From assembly GCF_007752345.1 (NCBI RefSeq), contig NZ_CP036299.1, forward strand, positions 3,807,501 through 3,871,500: 64,000 nucleotides of DNA, in the 5' to 3' direction. The notes under the pieces are model-generated. The model did not search any database and was not told the DNA's origin. It was given only the letters and a program-made list of their open reading frames with translations. Within the stretch, counting starts at the first letter, position 1, and the number at the start of each line of letters is the position of its first letter. Shown one piece after another: positions 38,194 through 49,662 of this stretch. The position numbers were made by a program, and so were the translations under genes. This DNA is from Planctopirus ephydatiae (GTDB lineage Bacteria > Planctomycetota > Planctomycetia > Planctomycetales > Planctomycetaceae).

Positions 38194-39702
38194 TTGGTGA
38201 CTCTTGAAGCCGGCGGTTCCCTGAAAACAGAAAGTGGCACTGGAACTTCTTCAATTGGATCTCTTTTTAAGGCATTGAATTCGGGAACAACCACGAGCCG
38301 CCAGATCGTAGAGTCCTGCCTCAACGCGATCGATCAAAGAGATGGCTCGATTGGAGCCTTCCTGCACATCGACCGTGAACGGGCACTTCAGGCAGCCGAA
38401 GCCAGTGATCTTCGGAGATCAACCGGGGAAGTTCGAGGCCCCCTCGATGGTCTTCCCATTTCCATCAAAGATGCCATCTGCGAAGCAGGTCAACCAGCCA
38501 CGTGTGCCAGCCGGATCCTCAAAGGTTATGTTTCGCCTTACTCAGCAACGGTCATCGATCGCCTGCATGCCGCAGGAGCCATTCCTCTGGGGCGCGTCAA
38601 TCTCGATGAATTTGCCATGGGATCGTCGAGTGAAAACTCGGCCTATCAATTGACTCATAATCCCTGGGACCTCGCACGCACGCCAGGTGGCTCCAGCAGT
38701 GGTTCTGCCGCAAGCGTGGCAGCCCGCATGGTCCCCGGCTCACTGGGGAGTGATACAGGTGGATCGATTCGTCAACCCGCCTCCCTTTGTGGAGTTGTGG
38801 GCCTCAAACCGACCTATGGCCGAGTTTCACGTTACGGGCTGGTGGCATTTGCCAGTTCTCTGGAGCAGATTGGCCCCTTCTCACTCGATGTTTTCGGTGC
38901 AGCAGCTTTACTGCAGACCATCGCCGGACACGACCCGCACGACTCCACCTGTGTGAACACTCCCGCCGAAGATTATCTGCAAACACTCGATACTCCACTC
39001 GCTGATCTCCGGATAGGAGTTCCTAAAGAGTATTTTGGTGAAGGGCTCGACCCCGAGGTTCAGAAAATCGTCGAAGAGGCTTTGGCAGTTTATACACAGC
39101 ACGGTGCGAAGCTCATTCCAGTCGAGCTTCCCCACAGCAAGTATTCGGTAGCCACTTATTACATTATCGCCCCATCGGAGGCATCGAGTAACCTCGCCCG
39201 ATTTGATGGCATTCACTATGGCTATCGCAGTCCGAACTTTACCGATCTGGAATCTCTGTATGCGGCCAGTCGGGGGGAAGGCTTTGGTCCTGAAGTAAAA
39301 CGTCGCATCATGCTGGGAACTTATGCTTTATCAGCCGGATATGCCGACAAATACTACGTCAAAGCCCTGCAGATCCGGCGCTTGATCCGCCAGGATTTTG
39401 ATGCAGCATTCCAGCAGTGCGATTTGATTGCCGGCCCGGTGACACCCACACCCGCCTTCAAGCTGGGTGAACTGGCAGACGACCCATTGGCCATGTATCT
39501 GTCAGACATCTATACCATCGCTGCGAATCTGGCCGGAATCCCGGCAATTTCGATACCTGCCGGTTGGACGGCCAGTGGCCTGCCAGTGGGACTGCAGTTG
39601 CAAGGGCCGGTCTTTACCGAAAGCCGCCTCTTGCGTGCCGCCCGAATGCTTGAAATCGACCGCCCCTGGATTGATCGATTACCACCAGCTGCAGGCGGGT
39701 AA
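38194..39702 (+). CDS. gatA: Asp/Glu-tRNA amidotransferase subunit A (amidase)
   Basis: GatA releases ammonia from glutamine. GTG 38194 has AAGGAG at 8 bases. 502 residues. The amidase Ser-cisSer-Lys triad is complete: Lys in LPISIKDAIC (near 90), cis-Ser in TPGGSSSGSAASVAA (near 166), and Ser in GSDTGGSIRQPAS (near 190). Linked to gatC and gatB. Confidence 0.97.
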   Translation: MVTLEAGGSLKTESGTGTSSIGSLFKALNSGTTTSRQIVESCLNAIDQRDGSIGAFLHIDRERALQAAEASDLRRSTGEVRGPLDGLPISIKDAICEAGQPATCASRILKGYVSPYSATVIDRLHAAGAIPLGRVNLDEFAMGSSSENSAYQLTHNPWDLARTPGGSSSGSAASVAARMVPGSLGSDTGGSIRQPASLCGVVGLKPTYGRVSRYGLVAFASSLEQIGPFSLDVFGAAALLQTIAGHDPHDSTCVNTPAEDYLQTLDTPLADLRIGVPKEYFGEGLDPEVQKIVEEALAVYTQHGAKLIPVELPHSKYSVATYYIIAPSEASSNLARFDGIHYGYRSPNFTDLESLYAASRGEGFGPEVKRRIMLGTYALSAGYADKYYVKALQIRRLIRQDFDAAFQQCDLIAGPVTPTPAFKLGELADDPLAMYLSDIYTIAANLAGIPAISIPAGWTASGLPVGLQLQGPVFTESRLLRAARMLEIDRPWIDRLPPAAGG

Positions 39703-39787
39703 TGGCTAATGGACAACCAGTCGTCTGATGATTTTTCCAGTGTTTCGCCTCCATCTGCTTTTTTGAATTCTGTCTGAGAGCCATGGC

Positions 39788-41305
39788 ATGAAATACGATG
39801 TCATTATCGGTCTTGAAGTTCACGCTCAGCTTCAGACGAAGACCAAAATCTTCTGTGGTTGTGCGACCGACTTTACACCAGATGCGCCGAATATCCGCAC
39901 CTGTCCTGTCTGTCTGGGGCTTCCGGGCGCCTTGCCGGTGTTGAACAGACGGGCGTTCGAAATGGCCGTCAAGGCGGCCCTGGGTCTCCGCTGCCAGATC
40001 GCCCATTTCACCAAATGGGATCGCAAACAGTATTTCTATCCCGATCTGCCCAAAGGCTATCAGATCAGCCAGTACGATTTGCCATTCAGTCATTCGGGTC
40101 TAATGGAGATTCCCGCAGATCCGGAAGTGGCCGGCGCGGAAGGCTTGACTCGTAAAGTGCGCATCATCCGGGCTCACCTGGAAGATGATGCAGGCAAGAA
40201 CATTCATGATGAATCGGGCCGGGGATCAGAGAGTCAGGTGGACTTGAACCGCGCAGGAACACCCTTGGTCGAGATTGTCACTGAACCCGATCTTCGATCG
40301 CCCAAAGAAGCTCGCATGCTGCTGGAAGAAATCCGGCTGCTACTGCTCTACTTAGGTGTTTCCGACTGCAATATGCAGGAAGGAAATCTGCGCTGCGATG
40401 CGAATATCAACCTGCATCTTCACCATGATTCGGGCAAAACTACCAAAACCCCGATTGTCGAAATCAAGAATCTCAACAGCTTTCGCTTTCTCGAGCAGGC
40501 CTGTGAGTACGAAGTTTCCCGACAACTGAAAACTTATGGCCAACTTGAGGAGATCGCCGATCGTACCAAACGAACCTTTGGCTATGATCCACAGCGCGGC
40601 GTCACCATTGAACAGCGCAGCAAAGAAGAAGCCGCTGACTACCGCTACTTTCCGGATCCTGATCTGGTTCCAGTGATTGTGACTGCAGATCAGATCCGAT
40701 TGTGGCAAGCCGATCTCCCGGAGCGTCCACAGGATCGCCGTCAACGCTATCAGACGGAATTGGGATTGAGCCCGTATGACGCCGGCGTGATCATCGAACA
40801 AGGGCGTGCTTTCGCCGATTTCTTTGAACAGATTGTCGCGCATGGGGCTGAACCCAAACAAGCCTCCAACTGGATCACTCAGGAGATCCAGCGCATTCTC
40901 AATGAACGCAAATGCTCAATCGGGGAATTCCCGGTATCCGCTGAACTGGTGGGGACGATCCTGAGGAAAGTGAGCGACAAGCAACTCACACTTAAGGCGG
41001 CTCGGGAAGCTCTTGACGCTCTGGTTTCATACAGCGAAGAAAACACGGTCAGCCAGGAAACACTCGATAAAGTCATCCAGGAGCGTGGGCTGGCCATTGT
41101 TCAGAATGATGAGTTGGTCCTGAACATTATTCAGCAGGTCATTCAAAAGAACCCCAAACCTGTGGCTGATTATCTCGGCGGTAAACAGGCTGCCGCAGGT
41201 TCACTCCTGGGCCAGGTGATGCGCGAAGCCCGGGGTGCTGATCCTCAATTAGTGAAGAGTCTGGTCACACAGGCTCTCGACGCCCTGAAAAGCGGAAATT
41301 CCTGA
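39788..41305 (+). CDS. gatB: Asp/Glu-tRNA amidotransferase subunit B (kinase/transferase)
   Basis: GatB phosphorylates the aminoacyl-tRNA side chain and transfers ammonia. 505 residues. Start IIGLEVHAQLQTKTKIFCGC with zinc Cys pairs (CGC near 22-24; CPVC near 40-43). Also LPKGYQISQYDLP, DLNRAGTPLVEIVTEPD, then the C-terminal helical YqeY-like tail. Complete gatCAB implies indirect synthesis of Gln- and/or Asn-tRNA. Confidence 0.97.
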   Translation: MKYDVIIGLEVHAQLQTKTKIFCGCATDFTPDAPNIRTCPVCLGLPGALPVLNRRAFEMAVKAALGLRCQIAHFTKWDRKQYFYPDLPKGYQISQYDLPFSHSGLMEIPADPEVAGAEGLTRKVRIIRAHLEDDAGKNIHDESGRGSESQVDLNRAGTPLVEIVTEPDLRSPKEARMLLEEIRLLLLYLGVSDCNMQEGNLRCDANINLHLHHDSGKTTKTPIVEIKNLNSFRFLEQACEYEVSRQLKTYGQLEEIADRTKRTFGYDPQRGVTIEQRSKEEAADYRYFPDPDLVPVIVTADQIRLWQADLPERPQDRRQRYQTELGLSPYDAGVIIEQGRAFADFFEQIVAHGAEPKQASNWITQEIQRILNERKCSIGEFPVSAELVGTILRKVSDKQLTLKAAREALDALVSYSEENTVSQETLDKVIQERGLAIVQNDELVLNIIQQVIQKNPKPVADYLGGKQAAAGSLLGQVMREARGADPQLVKSLVTQALDALKSGNS

Positions 41306-41424
41306 ATCGATGACCCTTTCTCGAATGAATAGATAGTTCCGTCGAGATGTTTCTTTGGTATCGTGATGTGGAGAGAGTTCACCAAAAGAATTGAGCATCT
41401 ACTCGTCATGGCATCAGGTTCAAT

Positions 41425-42384
41425 GTGAATACGCTCCAACTCCAGGGCCGATCCAGGCATGATCGTTCGATCGTCATCAGGCTTTCGTGTGCGAGTTTTC
41501 GTCGAACGATCGGACTTTGGATTTGCGTGAGTCTTTGTGTAGTGACCACCCCTTCCAAGGGGGATGAAGCCAAATCAGCATCGAATATCAGTCAAGGTGC
41601 AGGGATTCAGGAACCCAGTCAATTACCTCAACCCCAGCAGCCTCCCGTTCCTCCATCAACTGGAGCGGCTGCGATCACGGCGGACTCACCACAAAGGCAA
41701 TTACTTTCTGTCTCGGACATCAAGAAAAACTGGCTGATTTTTTCCGTTGAAAAAACAGGTCGAGACGATGTCTGGAAAGTTCAGAAAGCCGCTACCGAGG
41801 AAGATTCGGAACTCATTTGTCTGGGTAAACCTTTTGGATATCTTCAGTCACCCGAGAAATTCGCTGACTTTGACCTGGGGTTTGAGTGGAAGTATCCCGA
41901 CGACCCGAATGGGAACAGTGGCCTGTTGGTCTACACCGACAAGGAAGAGAGAATCTGGCCGGACTCCATTCAGATCCAGTTGCATGCCCCCGCAGCCGGA
42001 AGCATCTTCCCGGCTGGAGCCGCGACTTCGAATACCACGATCAACGTCAAAGGTCTCTCCCGCCCTCTCGGAGAGTGGAATTCTTTACAAGTGAGCAGTC
42101 GGAGTGGCCGCCTGACTGTCGTTGTGAATGGAACTCGAGTCGGGGAAGTTCTGGCAACAGATCAAACCAGTGGCCGACTCGCTCTCCAGAGCGAAGGGGC
42201 CGTCGTGCATTTTCGCCGCTTCTGGCTGAATCCTGCCCCCAGAGAGAATTCTGTCACTCCGGAGAAGTCTGTGTCTGTGGAAAAGTCTGTGACTTTAGAG
42301 ACTGACAAACCACCGACGAAAGTTGATTCGGATCCTGTCGGTTCGTCTGAACCCAAGCCTCCAGCAGCGAACCCACAATCCTGA
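41425..42384 (+). CDS. Exported DUF1080 (3-keto-disaccharide hydrolase-like) protein
   Basis: 319 residues from GTG 41425. An extended N-terminal signal region (RTIGLWICVSLCVVTTPSKG) is followed by a Gln/Pro-rich linker, then a LamG-like DUF1080 domain (about 95-272): DFDLGFEWKYPDDPNGNSGL, then SIQIQLH and LGEWNSLQV, as in this family. The tail has imperfect tandem repeats (SVTPEKS, SVSVEKS, SVTLE) and a Pro/Ser-rich end. DUF1080 proteins are abundant in planctomycetes and thought to act on sugars. It stands alone before acnA. Confidence 0.85.
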   Translation: MNTLQLQGRSRHDRSIVIRLSCASFRRTIGLWICVSLCVVTTPSKGDEAKSASNISQGAGIQEPSQLPQPQQPPVPPSTGAAAITADSPQRQLLSVSDIKKNWLIFSVEKTGRDDVWKVQKAATEEDSELICLGKPFGYLQSPEKFADFDLGFEWKYPDDPNGNSGLLVYTDKEERIWPDSIQIQLHAPAAGSIFPAGAATSNTTINVKGLSRPLGEWNSLQVSSRSGRLTVVVNGTRVGEVLATDQTSGRLALQSEGAVVHFRRFWLNPAPRENSVTPEKSVSVEKSVTLETDKPPTKVDSDPVGSSEPKPPAANPQS

Positions 42385-42645
42385 TGCACAGAAATTGCTC
42401 GATTCGAAATGAGACAATGCGATCTGCGTAACCCGCAAAGTCTGTCTCACCGAGCGTGAAATCCTTAAAGTGCAACAGATCAGTAGCAATGCTTTCTGCT
42501 GGCAGTTGGCACAATTTTTGGCGGAATCGACGTCAGGCTTTCCTTACCCCATTTCGCAATGATACCATCCACAGACAGGTTCCAGAGACCTTCAAGGTGA
42601 TGGGCTGAACCTCGACTTATAACTTTTTCCGGAGCCGTTTCATTT

Positions 42646-45318
<2,673 letters not shown>

Positions 45319-45380
45319 CTCCTGATAGAAAGCGGGCAACAGCCACTCGATCTTCCAGGCTGTTGACATGACTTTGTCTG

Positions 45381-45419
45381 GAAAGCCCCTCGCCTTACCG
45401 CTGGGGGCTTTCTGTCTTT
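45381..45419 (+). terminator. Terminator hairpin between acnA and hemG
   Basis: GAAAGCCCC (45381-45389) pairs with GGGGCTTTC (45404-45412) over a 14-base loop, followed by TGTCTTT. Its right arm overlaps the last codons of hemG. It probably ends acnA transcripts and possibly hemG ones. Confidence 0.5.
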
Positions 45420-46924
45420 ATGTCGAAGTTTGCGATACGTTCGGCGGCCTGTTCGCCACTGGCAATGGTATCGGGAATTCCCACACCATCGTAAGAGTTG
45501 CCGGCCAGCACAATTCGAGGTGTCAGTGAAAGCTGTCCGCGAATCCTCGCGACGAGTTCCCGATGGCCCAGATGAAATTGCGGCATCGCCCGTGGATATC
45601 GCACGATACGCGAAACCACCGGTTCTCCTTCAACTCCTAATATCTCCTGCAACTCCTGATGCACGAGTTTCTGCAACTGTTGATCGTCCAGTTCGCACAG
45701 CTCTGGCTGTAGCGCTCCGCCGACAAACGTTCGCAACAATGCACAACCCGGTGGGACTCGATCGGGGAACTTCCGATGCGAAAATGACACCGCCAGAATT
45801 TTGCGACGTTCGACCCGTGGAATCACTAAACCGAAAGCTCCCAGTGGCTTTTTGATCTGCGATTCCTGATGCCCAGTGACAACGATCGCACTCGAAGCGA
45901 ATTCAATTCGGGAAAGCTCCTGGGAAAGACTCGCCTGATCTGTGGCCAGAACTTCTGCCGATTTCCAGGCAGGGAGAGCCAGGATCACCGTGTCGAAGGT
46001 TTCTGGTCGTCGCCCCTTTGTATGCAGTACGACCTCACTTTGATGAGCAGCTTTTTCGTTTTGAGTTTTATGTTCGACTCGAGTGACTTCGGTACTCAGT
46101 CTTAAGGAAATCTGGCCGACGATTCTTGAAAGTAACCAGTCCACCAGTTCCTGCATGCCACCTTTTAAGCCGAGAAACAATCCATAGCGTGCTCCTGTGG
46201 CCTGCTGTTGGGGAGAGCCCCGCTTCTGCAATGCACGAACTGTCGCTGCACGAATCAGACTGCCATATTGTTTTTCATCTGCAGGAAAACGAGGAAGTGC
46301 CGCTTGAATACTGAGCTTAGACGGGTCGGCCGTATAAATACCGCTCACCAGAGGTTGTACCAGTCGGTCAAAAGCTTCCCGGCCAAATCTTCGTACAACG
46401 AACGCTTCCAGCGACTCATCGCTCTCGTCTTGCCTGGGTGGAACAAAACGCTCACCGAGCATGCGCAGTTTGCCTGGGACTGATAACAGGGATGTCGTCA
46501 GGATTGGCAAAGCCTTGGAAGGAGTCATCAGGTTGACCCCTTCTGGCACAAGGCATAACTTCTTGCCACGAAGAATGTAGGCCCCTCGAAAGTTTTTACT
46601 CATACCAATCAGAGAATCTTTCAGCCCGAGGCGAAGGCAAAGATTCAATGCTGCTGGTTTATCAGTGATGAAGGAATCGCCCCCCAGATCAATCTGATAC
46701 CCGGCAATTGATTCAGTCCCAACGAGCCCACCCAGCCGAGATTGCGATTCAAACAACGTGATCTCAAATCGTCGGTTCTGCTCGGCAGCAATTTCGACCA
46801 GGCGATGTGCAGCGGCCAGCCCACTCAGGCCACCACCCACAATAGCAATGCGCAAGGGCGAAGAAGATCTTCCGGGAGAACCACCTTGAAACCCGCCCTG
46901 ACCAGATCCACCAGGAGCATTCAT
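45395..46924 (-). CDS. hemG: Protoporphyrinogen/coproporphyrinogen oxidase, FAD-dependent (HemY-type)
   Basis: Oxidises protoporphyrinogen IX (or coproporphyrinogen III) in late haem synthesis. 509 residues. After a Gly/Ser-rich N-terminal extension comes the FAD dinucleotide motif IVGGGLSGLAAAHRL (about 27-41), then LGGLVGTESIAGYQIDLGGDSF and the C-terminal NSYDGVGIPDTIASGEQAAE flavin motif. Last of the minus-strand haem genes; hemE ends 45 bases upstream. Sequence does not settle which porphyrinogen is used. Confidence 0.92.
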   Translation of the reverse strand: MNAPGGSGQGGFQGGSPGRSSSPLRIAIVGGGLSGLAAAHRLVEIAAEQNRRFEITLFESQSRLGGLVGTESIAGYQIDLGGDSFITDKPAALNLCLRLGLKDSLIGMSKNFRGAYILRGKKLCLVPEGVNLMTPSKALPILTTSLLSVPGKLRMLGERFVPPRQDESDESLEAFVVRRFGREAFDRLVQPLVSGIYTADPSKLSIQAALPRFPADEKQYGSLIRAATVRALQKRGSPQQQATGARYGLFLGLKGGMQELVDWLLSRIVGQISLRLSTEVTRVEHKTQNEKAAHQSEVVLHTKGRRPETFDTVILALPAWKSAEVLATDQASLSQELSRIEFASSAIVVTGHQESQIKKPLGAFGLVIPRVERRKILAVSFSHRKFPDRVPPGCALLRTFVGGALQPELCELDDQQLQKLVHQELQEILGVEGEPVVSRIVRYPRAMPQFHLGHRELVARIRGQLSLTPRIVLAGNSYDGVGIPDTIASGEQAAERIANFDIKTESPQR

Positions 46925-46968
46925 AATACTTCCCCGAAAGAGGTCTTCTGGCAGGAATCAGTGCGATT

Positions 46969-48012
46969 TTAACGAGCACCTGACTCATGAACGTGGCGTA
47001 CCAACTCTTTCACTTTCTCAGGATCGACTTCCGGATACACACCATGCCCGAGATTAAAGACGTGTCCGCGATGACCTCGACTGGCCTCCAGAATTGCATC
47101 GGCCTTCGCCTTCAAGATGGGAAGATCAGCTTCGAGGACCAGTGGATCGAGATTGCCCTGGATCCCTTTGGAATCACCGACAAGCTTCCAGACATCACCA
47201 ATATCGTGCCGCCAATCGATGCCAAGGAGGCTTCCTCCCGCTTCATTCTGCATCGCCAGAAGTGCCGGATTTCCCGTCATGAAATTGATGACTGCCACAT
47301 GCGGCATCAGCTCCTGAATGACAGCTTTTGTGTGGGGCAGGACAAATTCTCGATAATCCCCAGGAGATAAGCAGCCCGCCCAGCTATCGAAGATCTGCAC
47401 GGCCTGACATCCGGCAGCCGCCTGGGCCAGCAGGTATCTGACAATCGTCCGCGAAAGTCTCCCCATCAGTTCGTGCCATTCTTCCGGATGGTTGTACATC
47501 CATCGTTTGGTATGCAGATAATTGCGAGATCCTCCCCCTTCCAGAACATATGAAGCCAATGTGAATGGCGCCCCGGCAAACCCCAGCAAGGGAATGTTTC
47601 CGGGAAGGTCTTTGCGAATGAGGCGAATCGCATCGTAAACAAACCCCAGGGAACTCAAATCTTCGAGTTCGCGAAATCGCTGCAAATCGTCAGGGGCCCG
47701 CAAGGGATTATGAATCACAGGCCCTTCCCCTTTGGCGTATTCCAGATCAATGCCCATCGGTCGAAGCATGGGCAATAGATCGGCAAAGAGAATCGCGGCA
47801 TCGACATCGAGCACTTCCCGCGCAGTGAGCGTCACTTCGGCTGCCAAGGCGGGGGTTTCGCAAAGTTCTAAAAAAGTCACTTTGCTGCGAACAGCCATGT
47901 ACTCGGGCAGATATCGCCCTGCCTGACGCATGATCCAGATGGGAGTGGTATCAGTCGCTTCACGGCGAACGGCTCGCATAAAGCGACTGTCTGCCAATTC
48001 CGTTGTCATCAT
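46969..48012 (-). CDS. hemE: Uroporphyrinogen decarboxylase
   Basis: Converts uroporphyrinogen III to coproporphyrinogen III. About 347 residues. Signature IWIMRQAGRYLPEY near the start, GFAGAPFTLASYVLEGGG (about 130), and NLGHGVYPEVDPEKVKELV at the end. ATG 48012 is preferred to GTG 48030 because homologues begin close to it; neither has a strong ribosome-binding site. It lies between hemD and hemG in one orientation. Confidence 0.97.
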   Translation of the reverse strand: MMTTELADSRFMRAVRREATDTTPIWIMRQAGRYLPEYMAVRSKVTFLELCETPALAAEVTLTAREVLDVDAAILFADLLPMLRPMGIDLEYAKGEGPVIHNPLRAPDDLQRFRELEDLSSLGFVYDAIRLIRKDLPGNIPLLGFAGAPFTLASYVLEGGGSRNYLHTKRWMYNHPEEWHELMGRLSRTIVRYLLAQAAAGCQAVQIFDSWAGCLSPGDYREFVLPHTKAVIQELMPHVAVINFMTGNPALLAMQNEAGGSLLGIDWRHDIGDVWKLVGDSKGIQGNLDPLVLEADLPILKAKADAILEASRGHRGHVFNLGHGVYPEVDPEKVKELVRHVHESGAR

Positions 48013-48150
48013 CAGAGGAGTTTCTTTCACAGGAAGATTTTGGGCATGAGGCCATCAGGTTTTCAGCGAAATTTCAGGGATGCCCGCAACAACAAAGATA
48101 GACGAATCGGGCCGAGAATTTCAGCAGCATCCAGGCAAAAGGCAAATCCT

Positions 48151-49041
48151 TCAGTCTTTGGTAATTAACTGTTTTCGGGCAACAATCGGCAAACCAGCCT
48201 CACAAACCAGCTTGACCAGTGGGCCCATTTTGGGATGCTCTGGTTCTAAGTCAGGAGCAAGTCCCTGCTCGATGAGCGTTTCTGTCGCAGTGGGGCCAAT
48301 CGAACCAATCACACACCGGTTGGCTGCCTGAAGAAACTGTATTTTCAACCCCATGCGATCGGCGACTTCCAGCACATGATGCACTTGCTGAGCACTCGTC
48401 CACAAAAGAGCATCAAACTCACCCTTTTCACAGGCACGAATCGCATTTTCAAGGGGATTTAAATCTTCTGGCAAAGCCCATCGATAGACGGGAACCCTGG
48501 TCACAACGGCACCGCGCCGCTGAAGTTCGTCGTACAATAACTCATTGGGTTGACCATATTCCTGCACAGCCATCGAAACGGATTGAAGTGCACCCCAATC
48601 ATCGAGAGTTGAAAGAAGTTCTCGCCAGGTGTTTGGTTCGGGGGCACGCGCATCAACGTGCACACCCCACTCCCTCAGCACGGCATGAGGTTTAGGCCCG
48701 CGGACAATCGTCACGCAGCGATCCCAGGCAGCCAGGATCTCTTCTCTGGGAAATCGCGTTTCCAATACTTCAAGTAAAGCTCGCGCCCCCACACCGGTGA
48801 GGAAAACCATCAGGCGGAATTCTTGATTGAGTAATCGTTCCCCAAATCGGAACGCCTCAGGGTTCTCTCCGAGAGGAATCTCACGCATCGACGGTGCAAT
48901 TGTGGCCAGCCCGCCCATACGCTCGATCAGCGAAGCCATCTCCTCGCCACGACGGCTCTCGAAAGAGCAAATTTTCAGGCGGTCAGTATCGTCACGACTG
49001 ACTGGATGAGATGAGTTCTGCACGTTCGCCTTCCCCAACAT
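48151..49041 (-). CDS. hemD: Uroporphyrinogen-III synthase
   Basis: Closes and inverts hydroxymethylbilane to uroporphyrinogen III. About 296 residues from ATG 49041; a longer frame to 49158 is less likely as the added part is not conserved. HemD diverges strongly, but FLTGVGARALLEVL, VPVYRWALPED, DALLWTSAQQVHHVLEVA and VIGSIGPTATETLIEQGL follow the family pattern. The two adjacent haem genes strengthen the call. Confidence 0.9.
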   Translation of the reverse strand: MLGKANVQNSSHPVSRDDTDRLKICSFESRRGEEMASLIERMGGLATIAPSMREIPLGENPEAFRFGERLLNQEFRLMVFLTGVGARALLEVLETRFPREEILAAWDRCVTIVRGPKPHAVLREWGVHVDARAPEPNTWRELLSTLDDWGALQSVSMAVQEYGQPNELLYDELQRRGAVVTRVPVYRWALPEDLNPLENAIRACEKGEFDALLWTSAQQVHHVLEVADRMGLKIQFLQAANRCVIGSIGPTATETLIEQGLAPDLEPEHPKMGPLVKLVCEAGLPIVARKQLITKD

Positions 49042-49210
49042 GTCACCAGCTTCAGCAGTCTCTGAATGACCAGATTGCTCGCTGAAGTGTATCAAACATG
49101 TGAGGTGACGTCCGCTGGACATCACCCGGAAAGCTGGTGGTAGATAAATTCCATCCAATCCGAGGAATATTCAGCCCGATTTCTAAGGCGAACAAGAGTC
49201 TGAAATGACA

Positions 49211-49298
49211 ACAGGGGTGAAAGACTGGCAGTGTAGGCGCTCGCCCGAGTAAAGCCAAACGACCACACCCGGCTACACTGCCAGCCTTTCACCCCTGT
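49211..49298. repeat. Long inverted repeat upstream of the haem genes
   Basis: Arms 49211-49236 and 49273-49298 are complementary over 26 bases with one mismatch (13 G/C-rich bases start ACAGGGGTGAAAG), around a 36-base spacer. It lies 170 bases before hemD. It has no T-run, so is not a typical terminator. It could be a leader structure, an attenuator, a dyad operator or a small palindromic mobile element. Confidence 0.85.
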
Positions 49299-49662
49299 GC
49301 AGGCTATCTAATGAGTGGGCAATTTATGCGCCATTCGTTGAACAAACGGCACGACACCCGAGAAATGCGAGAATTGAACTTGTTTTCGCACATTTGACCT
49401 CTTCAATTTTTCACAGGAGCATCAATGGCCGATTCGGAATGGCTGATCTCTTAAGCAAATGGCCTGGCTCTTCGCTTAACTTTCATGCAATCACAAGTGT
49501 ATACACAAGAACACTACCACATCCGGGATTGCATCACCCCATGACGATGCAAAACGCACCTTCAGTTCCCGCATTTCGGATTTTCTTGCGACGACAGCCA
49601 GTCCGATTAGTACAATCAAAACAGCATCCGTATTCTGGAAGTTGAGCTAAGGATCAGCAGGC
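49299..49662. other. Intergenic remainder upstream of the DUF1444 gene
   Basis: 364 bases. A frame of 83 codons (49394-49645) has no ribosome-binding site and a poor composition, so it is not called. No promoter pair is clear. Confidence 0.35.

Noticed and set aside
49394-49645. 83-codon plus-strand frame before the DUF1444 gene
   Set aside because: No ribosome-binding site and no protein-like pattern.
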